Origin: Stenotrophomonas maltophilia
GTDB taxonomy: Bacteria > Pseudomonadota > Gammaproteobacteria > Xanthomonadales > Xanthomonadaceae
DNA: 44,886 bases
Direction of reading: 5' to 3'
NCBI RefSeq assembly: GCF_002205165.1
Contig: NZ_NIVS01000006.1
Span: forward strand, 1 to 44,886
Part shown: in pieces, positions 38,258 to 44,886 of the stretch
Position numbering within the stretch: position 1 is the stretch's first letter
How the letters are laid out: the number at the start of each line of letters is the position of its first letter
Translations under genes and position numbers: made by a program
The notes under the pieces: generated by a model
Seen by the model: only the letters and a program-made list of their open reading frames with translations
What the model was told of the DNA's origin: nothing
The model's database searches: none

Positions 38258-39546
38258 AGGTCACCACGCAGGCCCGCACTTATGTCCGTTGGCTGATCGT
38301 GGCGCTGATCGCCGTCGCCACGGTGATCAACTACATCGACCGCAACGCGCTGGCCGTCATGTGGCCGCAGATTTCGCAGGATGTCGGCGCGACCAAGGAG
38401 GACTACGCGCTGCTGGTCACGGTGTTCATGCTGTTCTACGCCGCCGGCCAGTTCGTGTTCGGGCGCCTGTTCGACATCATCGGCACGCGGCTGGGCTTTG
38501 CGCTCTCGATCGCGGTGTGGTCGATCTCGATCGCGCTGCACTCGGTCACCCACTCCATCCTGTCCTTCAGCATCGTGCGCGCCATGCTCGGCATCAGCGA
38601 AGCCGGTGCATGGCCGGGCGCGGTCAAGGCCAATGCCGAGTGGTTCCCGGCACGGGAGCGTGCGTTGGCGCAGGGTGTGTTCAACGCCGGCGCCTCGATC
38701 GGCGCGATCATCTCCGCGCCGCTGATCGCCGTGCTGTTCCTGTGGCTGGGCTGGCGCGGGACCTTCATCCTGATCGGTGCGATCGGTTTCATCTGGCTGC
38801 TGCCGTGGCTGATCATCTACCGCGCCGGTCCGGACAAGCACCCCTGGGTGAGCGCGGCCGAGCGTGCACTGATCCTGGACGCGCCGACCGAGCAGCCGGC
38901 CGTGCCGGTGGCCGAGTACGTGCCGAACGTGCGCCAGCTGCTGGGCCATCGCCAGACCTGGGGCATCCTGATCTCGCGGTTCTTCCTGGACCCGATCTGG
39001 TGGCTGTTCGTCTCCTGGCTGCCGATCTACCTGGCCGACACCTTCGGCTTCGACATCAAGCAGATCGGCATCTTCGCCTGGGTGCCCTACGTCGGCGCGA
39101 TGATCGGCAGTCTCGGCGGCGGCTGGTTGTCCGGCCGTCTGATCGGTGCCGGCTGGAGCGTGGACAAGGCGCGCAAGGTAGTCATCACCCTGGGCGGCGC
39201 GATCATGGCCCCGGCGCTGATCGGTGCGGTGCTGGCCACCGATCCGGTCTGGGCGGTGATCACCATCGCCTTCGTGCTGCTCGGCTTCCAGATCGCCATC
39301 GGCAACATCCAGACCCTGCCCGGCGACATCTTCAGCGGCAAATCGGTCGGCTCGGTGGCTGGCCTGGGCGGCATGGCCGCGGTGGCGGGCACGCTGATCA
39401 CCACCTGGCTGGTGCCGGCGATGACGCACGACTCCTACGCACCGATCTTCATTCTGGTGGCGGCCCTGGTGCCGGCCTCCCTTCTGGCGCTGTGGCTGGT
39501 CACCGGTCGCGTGGAAAAAATCCACGGCCCGGTCGAACGCCGCTGA
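38254..39546 (+). CDS. Hexuronate-type MFS transporter (ACS family)
   Basis: A 430-residue inner-membrane symporter with 12 predicted segments. The N-terminus ATVINYIDRNALAVMWPQI and the motif GISEAGAWPGAVKANAEWFP are characteristic of the anion:cation symporter family with ExuT and glucarate transporters. In this operon it most likely brings DEH or unsaturated oligouronates from the periplasm to the cytoplasm. Coupled to PL17 by a four-base overlap; the reductase follows after 43 bases. Confidence 0.9.
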   Translation: MKVTTQARTYVRWLIVALIAVATVINYIDRNALAVMWPQISQDVGATKEDYALLVTVFMLFYAAGQFVFGRLFDIIGTRLGFALSIAVWSISIALHSVTHSILSFSIVRAMLGISEAGAWPGAVKANAEWFPARERALAQGVFNAGASIGAIISAPLIAVLFLWLGWRGTFILIGAIGFIWLLPWLIIYRAGPDKHPWVSAAERALILDAPTEQPAVPVAEYVPNVRQLLGHRQTWGILISRFFLDPIWWLFVSWLPIYLADTFGFDIKQIGIFAWVPYVGAMIGSLGGGWLSGRLIGAGWSVDKARKVVITLGGAIMAPALIGAVLATDPVWAVITIAFVLLGFQIAIGNIQTLPGDIFSGKSVGSVAGLGGMAAVAGTLITTWLVPAMTHDSYAPIFILVAALVPASLLALWLVTGRVEKIHGPVERR

Positions 39547-39589
39547 ACCTTCTTCTTCCCTTTCCCCCAACGCATCACAGGAGTGTTTC

Positions 39590-40345
39590 ATGACCCAATT
39601 CAAGGACAAGGTGGCGATCGTCACCGGTGGCGGCCGTGACATCGGCCGCGAGATCTCGCTCAAGCTGGCTGCCGCCGGCGCGAAGGTCTGCATCAACTAC
39701 GCCAACGACGAGGCCAGCGCGCAGGAGACCCTCCAGCAGGTCCAGGCCGCCGGCGGCACCGCGATCGTGCATCGCGCCGATGTCACCGATGCCACGGCGG
39801 TGGCGGCGATGGTCGCCGCGACCCAGGCCGCGTTCGGCCCGCAGATCGATGTGCTGGTGAACGTGGCCGGTGGCATGGTCCAGCGCCGTCCGCTGGCCGA
39901 GATCGACGAGGCGTTCTTCCACAAGGTGATGGACCTCAACATGAGTTCGGTCTACCTGACCACCCATGCGGTGGTACCGCACATGCCCGAAGGCGGCGCG
40001 ATCGTGAACTTCGCTTCGCAGGCCGGCCGCGATGGCGGTGGCCCGGGCGCGGCGATCTACGCCACCGCCAAGGCCGCGGTGATGACCTTCACCCGTGCCA
40101 TGGCGAAGGAGCTGGGCCCGCGCGGCATCCGCGTCAACGCCCTGTGCTGCGGCATGATCGCCACCCGCTTCCATGACGAGTTCACCAAGCCGGAAGTGCG
40201 CACCGCGGTGGCAGGCAATACGCCCCTGCGCCGCCAGGGCCGTCCGCAGGAAGCCGCCGATACCGCCGTGTACCTTGCGTCGGATGCGGCCGGTTTCATC
40301 ACCGGTGCCAACGTCGACGTCAACGGCGGCACCTACTTCTCCTGA
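39590..40345 (+). CDS. SDR oxidoreductase, probable DEH reductase
   Basis: A 251-residue classical short-chain dehydrogenase. It has the cofactor loop TGGGRDIG (residues 12-19), N91 in NVAGG, S143 and the Y157-x3-K161 pair. In alginate operons SDRs of this kind (such as A1-R of Sphingomonas) reduce DEH to 2-keto-3-deoxygluconate with NAD(P)H. The gene has a good AGGAG ribosome site eight bases upstream of ATG. It stands between the transporter and the SGNH hydrolase, and function is assigned mainly from context. FabG-like enzymes look similar. Confidence 0.85.
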   Translation: MTQFKDKVAIVTGGGRDIGREISLKLAAAGAKVCINYANDEASAQETLQQVQAAGGTAIVHRADVTDATAVAAMVAATQAAFGPQIDVLVNVAGGMVQRRPLAEIDEAFFHKVMDLNMSSVYLTTHAVVPHMPEGGAIVNFASQAGRDGGGPGAAIYATAKAAVMTFTRAMAKELGPRGIRVNALCCGMIATRFHDEFTKPEVRTAVAGNTPLRRQGRPQEAADTAVYLASDAAGFITGANVDVNGGTYFS

Positions 40346-40375
40346 TTGACCCGCTGACCGCCTGGGAGGGCCGCC

Positions 40376-41557
40376 ATGCTGCGCTGGATCACTGCATTCT
40401 CTCTTGCACTTGCCACCAGCGCCGCGGCGCTGCCCGCCCAGGCCCAGGTCTGGGTGCCGGCCTGGACCGCTTCGCCGGCCCCGGACCGGCTCGATGGGAC
40501 CCCCGACGCCCCGGTGCAATTCGCCAACCAGACCGTGCGCCAGGACATGCGCCTGGCCAGTTCGGCGCGCGCCCTGCGCTTCCGCATCAGCAATGAACTC
40601 GGCCAGGCACCGCTGCATATCGGCAGTGCCTCGGCCCACCTCACCGGCACCGCCACCGCGGCCAGGCCGGTCACGTTCAATGGGCGTGGCGAGGTGGTGG
40701 TGCCGGTCGGCGCTGCCCTGCTCAGCGACCCGGTCGCGATCACCGCACCGGCGCTGGCCGACGTCTCGCTCACCGTGTACTTCCCCGACGCCACCCGCCC
40801 GGCCGTACGCCGCACCGCGCTGCGCATCGTCGAGGGCCGCGCAGCCACCGTGGGCGATGCGGTCAAACTCGCCTACCGGCAGAACGTGGTCTCGGCCGTG
40901 CTGGCCGAACGCACCCGCAAGCCGATCGTGGTGGTCGCCCTCGGCGACTCCATCACCGAAGGCGCCACCGCCACCCGCGGCAGCAACGGCGACTGGCCCG
41001 CACGGCTGTCCGCCCGCCTGCAGCAGGCCTGCCCGGACCAGGTGGTGGTAGTCAACGCCGGCATCAGCGGCAACAAGGTCATGGACCATGGCCGCAGCCA
41101 CAGCGCGCTGGCGCGGCTGGACCGCGACGTGATCGCGCTGCCGAACGTGGACCGCGTGATCCTCTTCGAAGGCATCAACGACATCCGCCACGACGGCGGT
41201 ACCCCACCCGTGCCCGGCCGCAACGCCGAGGACATGGTGCTGGGCTACCGGCAGATCGCCGAGCGCCTGCACAGCAACGGCATCCGCCCGATCGCCGCCA
41301 CGATCACCCCCTTCGGTGGTTCGGACCGCTACGAGCCTATCGCGGCGGCCACCCGCACTACCCTCAACACGTGGATGCGCGGCGGCCGCAGCGGCTTCGA
41401 TGGGCTGATCGACTTCGACCAGATCCTGCGCGACCCGGCCAATCCGGAGAAGCTGCCCGAGGAGATCACCCGCGACCACCTGCATCCCAACGATGAAGGC
41501 TACCGGCGCATGGCCGAGGGCATCGATCTGGCATTGCTCGGGTGCCCGGTACGATGA
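40376..41557 (+). CDS. Secreted SGNH/GDSL hydrolase, candidate carbohydrate O-acetylesterase
   Basis: A 393-residue protein with a signal peptide (cleavage near AQAQ, residue 24), an N-terminal beta-rich domain to about residue 180 and an SGNH domain. The four blocks are visible: GDS with S192, G229/N233 in GISGNK, GxND with N268 in EGINDI, and D367-x2-H370 in RDHLHP. SGNH enzymes include esterases that remove acetyl groups from polysaccharides. Its place in an alginate operon, coupled to the kinase gene by ATGA, suggests it deacetylates bacterial alginate so that lyases can act. This is inference; a lipase-like or rhamnogalacturonan-type esterase cannot be excluded. Confidence 0.85.
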   Translation: MLRWITAFSLALATSAAALPAQAQVWVPAWTASPAPDRLDGTPDAPVQFANQTVRQDMRLASSARALRFRISNELGQAPLHIGSASAHLTGTATAARPVTFNGRGEVVVPVGAALLSDPVAITAPALADVSLTVYFPDATRPAVRRTALRIVEGRAATVGDAVKLAYRQNVVSAVLAERTRKPIVVVALGDSITEGATATRGSNGDWPARLSARLQQACPDQVVVVNAGISGNKVMDHGRSHSALARLDRDVIALPNVDRVILFEGINDIRHDGGTPPVPGRNAEDMVLGYRQIAERLHSNGIRPIAATITPFGGSDRYEPIAAATRTTLNTWMRGGRSGFDGLIDFDQILRDPANPEKLPEEITRDHLHPNDEGYRRMAEGIDLALLGCPVR

Positions 41558-42657
41558 GTGCCCAGACTGTCGTCGTCGCGCCCGACAGCGGCCAGCGCTG
41601 GGAGGCGCTGGCGCTGGGCGAGGTGATGCTGCGCTTCGATCCCGGCGAAGGCCGGATCCGCAGCGCGCGCCAGTTCACCGTGTGGGAGGGCGGCGGCGAG
41701 TACAACGTCGCACGCGGTCTGTGCAGCACGTTCGGACACCGCACCGGGGTGCTTACCGCCCTGCCGCGCAATGAACTTGGCCTGCTCGCCCAGCAGCTGA
41801 TCCAGGCCGGTGGCGTGGATGCCAGCCAGATTGTGTGGCGCGACTACGATGGCATCGGCCGCAACACCCGCATGGGCCTGAACTTCACCGAGCGTGGCTT
41901 TGGGGTACGTGCGCCGCTGGGCATCTCCGATCGCGCCTACTCGGCGGCCTCGCAACTGGCGCCGGAGGCGTTCGACTGGGACGCGCTGTTCGGCCAGCAC
42001 GGCGTGCGCTGGCTGCACACCGGTGGAATCTTTGCCGCCTTGTCCGAACACAGCGCGCAGACCGCCATCGCGGCGGTGCGTGCCGCGCGGCGCCACGGCG
42101 TGGCCGTCTCCTACGATCTCAACTACCGCGCCAGCCTCTGGAACAGTCATCCCGACCCGGACGCGGCGCGCCATGCCAACTGCGCCATCGCCGCCGAATG
42201 CGATCTGCTGATCGGCGATGAGTACTCGTTCGCCGCGTGCCTGGGCATGGACCTGAGCGATCTGGGTCGCCGCCACACCCCGATGGATGTCGGCCCGGCC
42301 GAGGCCGCTGCCCTGCGTGCACTGGCCCGGTTCCCGACGCTGCAGGCGGTGGCCTTCACCCTGCGCGACGCCGCCACGGCGGCCCGGCATGGCTGGGCCG
42401 GCGCGCTGCGCACGCGAGCGCAGCTGTATGTCTCCGACGCGCGCGAAGTCGACCTGCTCGACCGCGTCGGCGGGGGCGACGCCTTCGTGGCCGGCGTGGT
42501 GCATGCCCTGCTCAGCGGCAAGGGCGAGCAGGCAGCGGTGGACCTGGGCGCTGCGCATGGCGCGCTGGCGATGTCCACGCCGGGGGATTGCGCTGTCACC
42601 CGCTTGGCGGAAGTGGAGGCCGTGGCGCGCGGCGATGGGGCGGCGGCGCGGCGCTGA
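41554..42657 (+). CDS. kdgK: PfkB-family sugar kinase, probable 2-keto-3-deoxygluconate kinase
   Basis: Phosphorylates KDG to KDPG for the Entner-Doudoroff pathway (inferred from operon). The 367-residue ribokinase-family protein has the GGGEYNVARGL substrate loop near residue 45 and the catalytic RVGGGDAFVAG with D309. The ATG at 41554 overlaps the SGNH gene stop as ATGA; a GTG four codons earlier is less likely. It is the last gene of the operon; no KDPG aldolase gene follows, so that enzyme must be elsewhere. Confidence 0.88.
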   Translation: MSAQTVVVAPDSGQRWEALALGEVMLRFDPGEGRIRSARQFTVWEGGGEYNVARGLCSTFGHRTGVLTALPRNELGLLAQQLIQAGGVDASQIVWRDYDGIGRNTRMGLNFTERGFGVRAPLGISDRAYSAASQLAPEAFDWDALFGQHGVRWLHTGGIFAALSEHSAQTAIAAVRAARRHGVAVSYDLNYRASLWNSHPDPDAARHANCAIAAECDLLIGDEYSFAACLGMDLSDLGRRHTPMDVGPAEAAALRALARFPTLQAVAFTLRDAATAARHGWAGALRTRAQLYVSDAREVDLLDRVGGGDAFVAGVVHALLSGKGEQAAVDLGAAHGALAMSTPGDCAVTRLAEVEAVARGDGAAARR

Positions 42658-42667
42658 AGGGTGCGGA

Positions 42668-43093
42668 TCAGCGGGGCGCAGACAACTGCGCCACGCCCTG
42701 GATCGCAGAGACGGTCAGCGGCGCGGGCAGCGCGTCCAGCTCGAACCAGCCCAGCGCCAGGATCGCCTCAGGTTCGAGCAGCATCACCTGCGCCTTTGCC
42801 GGCACGCGCGCCAGGTACACCGGCGCGACCCAATGCTGTGCCAACGCAGGTTCAAAGTGATCCACCACGCACAACAGCCGTTCCACGCGCACCTGCAGCC
42901 CGGTCTCTTCCAGCACCTCACGCACCACGGCCGCTTCGACCTTCTCCATCCAGTCCACCTTGCCGCCGGGAAGCCCCCAATGCCCCTGCTCGGGCGGACG
43001 CCCGCGCTGGACCAACAGGATCGCGCCATCGGCGCGCTGGATCACGGCCCCACAGCCGAGGCGGGGGTGCTGCACATCAGGGGGCTGGGGCAT
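42668..43093 (-). CDS. NUDIX hydrolase
   Basis: A 141-residue hydrolase of nucleoside diphosphates linked to another group. The Nudix box GX5EX7REUXEEXGU is complete (GGKVDWMEKVEAAVVREVLE, then ETGL; residues about 43-66). The ATG at 43093 has GGAG seven bases upstream; the in-frame extension beyond it has no family similarity. It converges on kdgK with ten bases between. Substrate unknown. Confidence 0.88.
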   Translation of the reverse strand: MPQPPDVQHPRLGCGAVIQRADGAILLVQRGRPPEQGHWGLPGGKVDWMEKVEAAVVREVLEETGLQVRVERLLCVVDHFEPALAQHWVAPVYLARVPAKAQVMLLEPEAILALGWFELDALPAPLTVSAIQGVAQLSAPR

Positions 43094-43154
43094 CGGGCAT
43101 CTCCATGGCGGTGCCTCATTATCCCTCGGGCCCCGTGCCTGGATGGCGCCCACG

Positions 43155-43181
43155 AAAAAGGCCCGGCAATGCCGGGCCTTT
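43155..43181 (-). terminator. Rho-independent terminator of the Ax21-like gene
   Basis: An 11-pair stem AAAGGCCCGGC / GCCGGGCCTTT (43157-43167, 43171-43181) with loop AAT. On the minus strand it is followed by a run of five T. It lies about 45 bases after the stop of the gene at 43226. Confidence 0.85.
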
Positions 43182-43225
43182 CCTGCCACGCCGATCAGGC
43201 GCGTGGCGATGCGGTCACGCTGGGA

Positions 43226-43798
43226 TTACCAGCTGAAGCGCGGGCCGACCGACCATTCCTTGTCACCGTGGCGATCCATCTTGATGTCGCCGTTGATGCC
43301 CCAGTTCTGGTTCAACTTCACCTGGCCACCCAGGCGGCCGTAGAACTGGCCATCCGGATTGACGCCGTGCTTCTTGCTGTAATCCTCGTAGCCGGCCATG
43401 GCATAGACTTCGGCGTGCTGGCCGAACGCGGTACGGATACCGGCTTCAGCGCTGTAGCCGTTGAAGTCCAGGCCTTCCTTCGGGTCGAACTTGTTGTAGG
43501 CAACGCGGCCCACGAAGTCGGTGCTGTTGCCGATTTCCTGGTTGTAGCCGAGGCCGACGCGCCACTGGTCAACCTTGAAGTTGCCGATGTCGGTCTTCTG
43601 CTGGTTGTACTCACCGAAAGCGTGGAAGTTCGGGTGGAAAGCGTAGGAACCCTTCACGCCCCAACCATCGGCCTTGCCGCCATCTGCGTCGGTCTTGACG
43701 TAGTCGGCTTCCGCGTAGTTGTAGGACAGGCCTTCAGCCGCCGAAGCGGTGAACGGGAGGGCGGCGGCCAGCGCCAGAGCAATCAACGAAGTCTTCAT
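43226..43798 (-). CDS. ax21: Ax21-family outer membrane protein
   Basis: A 190-residue protein with a signal peptide (cleavage ASA-AEG near residue 20) and a mature part beginning EGLSYNYAEADYVKT, the Ax21 pattern, followed by beta strands of an eight-stranded OmpA-like barrel and a C-terminal SVGPRFSW. Ax21 was once proposed as a quorum signal and as the trigger of rice XA21; those claims were withdrawn, and the sequence shows an outer-membrane barrel. It has its own terminator and an AAGGTG ribosome site. Confidence 0.88.
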   Translation of the reverse strand: MKTSLIALALAAALPFTASAAEGLSYNYAEADYVKTDADGGKADGWGVKGSYAFHPNFHAFGEYNQQKTDIGNFKVDQWRVGLGYNQEIGNSTDFVGRVAYNKFDPKEGLDFNGYSAEAGIRTAFGQHAEVYAMAGYEDYSKKHGVNPDGQFYGRLGGQVKLNQNWGINGDIKMDRHGDKEWSVGPRFSW

Positions 43799-44457
43799 GG
43801 GGGTACACCTTTATGTCTTGGACTACTTGCACCCGGCATGGAGGCCGGACTGCATCGGGAATGTAAATTCTCCGTTATTCGACACAACCCGCCCTGAAGT
43901 TGACCGCGTGCACAAAAGTGAATTTTGGGGCGGCGTTCAGACGCGCTCTGGCATACGCGCGTGGCCTTTTTCAGGCGATGGCGGCGTGAGTGCGGCTTGG
44001 CGGAATGATCACGCGTGGCCGTCATGCGGGGGAGGCGCGGCGGGCGGGCCGGAAAGGGATCTGGTCACGACGGTGCCCTTTCGGGGCGTCACGCGCTGGG
44101 GAAGCCGCTCTTGGGGAGTTATCGGCTAACGCGTCCATCCTCCTGGATGCACCGAGGTCCGTGCCGTGGGGCATTGGACCGCAGGGCGCCGTGGGGCGTC
44201 CTGCCCGGCAAGCCCATCATGTGCTGAATACGTCAGCGGGCCTATCAGGATGTTCCGCACAATGACTCAGAGTTTTCTGACGTTTGTCCCGAAGGTGGCC
44301 GAAAATGTCCGATTGGATGCTGAATCTGTTCACTTCCTGACCTGCCTGGACAGTTCACCGGCTGCAAAGGCGCCCGCGCGCAGTGTCGAGGTTCCGTCCC
44401 CCGGTTCGTCGTATGTCACGAAGGCGCCCATCCCGGCGCGTCATCTGGAGCTCTGCC
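43799..44457. other. 659-base gap without a convincing gene
   Basis: The stretch lies between the divergent Ax21-like and DUF1428 genes. Short open frames in it have no ribosome site, no family motif and Arg/Gly-rich shadow composition. The left 130 bases hold the unmapped promoter of the Ax21-like gene. A small hairpin CATCC-TCCT-GGATG lies at about 44136-44149. The part near 44250-44340 is less GC-rich than its surroundings. A small RNA is possible but not supported. Confidence 0.4.
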
Positions 44458-44817
44458 ATGGCCTATATCGATGGTTTTGTACTTGCCGTGCCGAACGCGA
44501 ACAAAGCGAAATTCCTGGAGCACGCGCACATGGGCGATGCGATCTGCATCGAGCATGGCGCGCTGCGCGTGGTGGAGTGTTGGGGCGACGATGTCCCGCA
44601 TGGCAAGCAGACCGACTTCCATCGCGCGGTGGCGGCCAAGGACGATGAGGCCGTGTTGTTCTCCTGGATCGAATGGCCGGACAAGGCCACGCGCGATGCC
44701 GGCATGCAGAAGATGATGGAGGACCCGCGGATGAACCCGGAGAACAATCCGATGCCGTTCGACGGTAAGCGGATGATCTACGGCGGCTTCGTGCCGGTGG
44801 TGGAACTCAAGGGCTGA
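44458..44817 (+). CDS. DUF1428-family protein (YbaA-like)
   Basis: A 119-residue ferredoxin-like-fold protein, starting MAYIDGFVLAVPNANKAKF and containing VVECWGDDVPHGKQTDF and the tail PFDGKRMIYGGFVPVVE, both typical of DUF1428. GGAG eight bases before the ATG at 44458 decides the start. The family has a dimeric alpha-beta barrel like antibiotic monooxygenases, but no reaction is known. Confidence 0.9.
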   Translation: MAYIDGFVLAVPNANKAKFLEHAHMGDAICIEHGALRVVECWGDDVPHGKQTDFHRAVAAKDDEAVLFSWIEWPDKATRDAGMQKMMEDPRMNPENNPMPFDGKRMIYGGFVPVVELKG

Positions 44818-44833
44818 GCAACGCGGCTGCCGC

Positions 44834-44886
44834 TCAGCGTGGGTGCGCGGATTCGTCGTCGTTCTGGAATCCGCCACCCATGCCAC
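44834..44886 (-). CDS. C-terminal end of a gene running off the right edge
   Basis: On the minus strand one frame reads GMGGGFQNDDESAHPR and stops at 44834, 16 bases from the convergent DUF1428 stop. The Gly-rich then acidic tail and the close convergent spacing look like a real protein end, but only 17 codons are visible and the family cannot be told. Confidence 0.4.
   Translation of the reverse strand, partial: GMGGGFQNDDESAHPR

Noticed and set aside
43226..43798. Ax21 as a sulfated quorum-sensing peptide precursor
   Set aside because: That interpretation was withdrawn in the literature, and the sequence reads as a full outer-membrane barrel with a normal signal peptide.
44166..44648. Plus-strand open frame overlapping the start of the DUF1428 gene in another frame
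   Set aside because: No ribosome site or family motif; the DUF1428 frame explains the overlapping part.

Overview
The window is GC-rich chromosomal DNA of a gammaproteobacterium of the family Xanthomonadaceae, most likely a Stenotrophomonas. The grounds are the neighbourhood (tyrS beside an rRNA promoter, M23 peptidase-anmK, an exonuclease III gene overlapping ampG and divergent from pyrE, an Ax21-family protein) and at least six short hairpin repeats that begin with GTAG, the hallmark of the SMAG-type REP elements of S. maltophilia. I see no phage, transposase, CRISPR array or tRNA gene.

Layout. (1) 1-1463: a strong leftward promoter of rRNA type reads off the left edge, with tyrS behind it on the same strand. 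(2) 1555-6757: peptidoglycan remodelling and recycling genes (M23 endopeptidase, anmK, ampG), an orphan ribbon-helix-helix protein and an exonuclease III/Crc-family gene coupled to ampG. (3) 6965-8305: pyrE and a secreted protein of unknown function. (4) 8357-16483: a complete kdpFABCDE potassium system preceded by a direct repeat that matches the E. coli KdpE site in sequence and spacing. (5) 16514-24164: conserved housekeeping genes: algC-type phosphomannomutase with a periplasmic domain, dut and coaBC on the minus strand, then radC, argS and an FtsN-like SPOR protein on the plus strand. (6) 24229-29829: short-chain dehydrogenase, small secreted protein, yehS-like gene, a divergent LysR/MFS pair, a REP cluster, a TorF-like porin and a DUF6165-like gene.

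(7) 29851-42657 is the most distinctive part: a compact alginate utilisation locus. A TonB-dependent receptor and a FadR-type GntR regulator run leftward; a PL6 lyase, PL17 oligoalginate lyase, hexuronate-type MFS transporter, DEH reductase-like SDR, SGNH hydrolase and KDG-kinase-like PfkB protein run rightward, mostly with 4-base ATGA overlaps or short gaps. The inferred route is uptake of alginate pieces by the receptor, cleavage by PL6 and PL17 to DEH, import by the MFS protein, reduction to KDG and phosphorylation to KDPG. No KDPG aldolase is present here. An inverted repeat of the TGGT/ACCA type lies before the receptor gene, and a perfect 16-base palindrome (AATTGGTCAACCAATT) lies inside the PL6 coding sequence, spelled with AT-rich codons unlike the rest of the gene. 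These are candidate sites for the GntR regulator. The SGNH hydrolase is the least expected member and may be an O-acetyl esterase for acetylated alginate.

(8) 42668-44886: a NUDIX hydrolase, an Ax21-family outer membrane protein, a 659-base gap without a convincing gene, a DUF1428 protein and the last codons of a gene that runs off the right edge.
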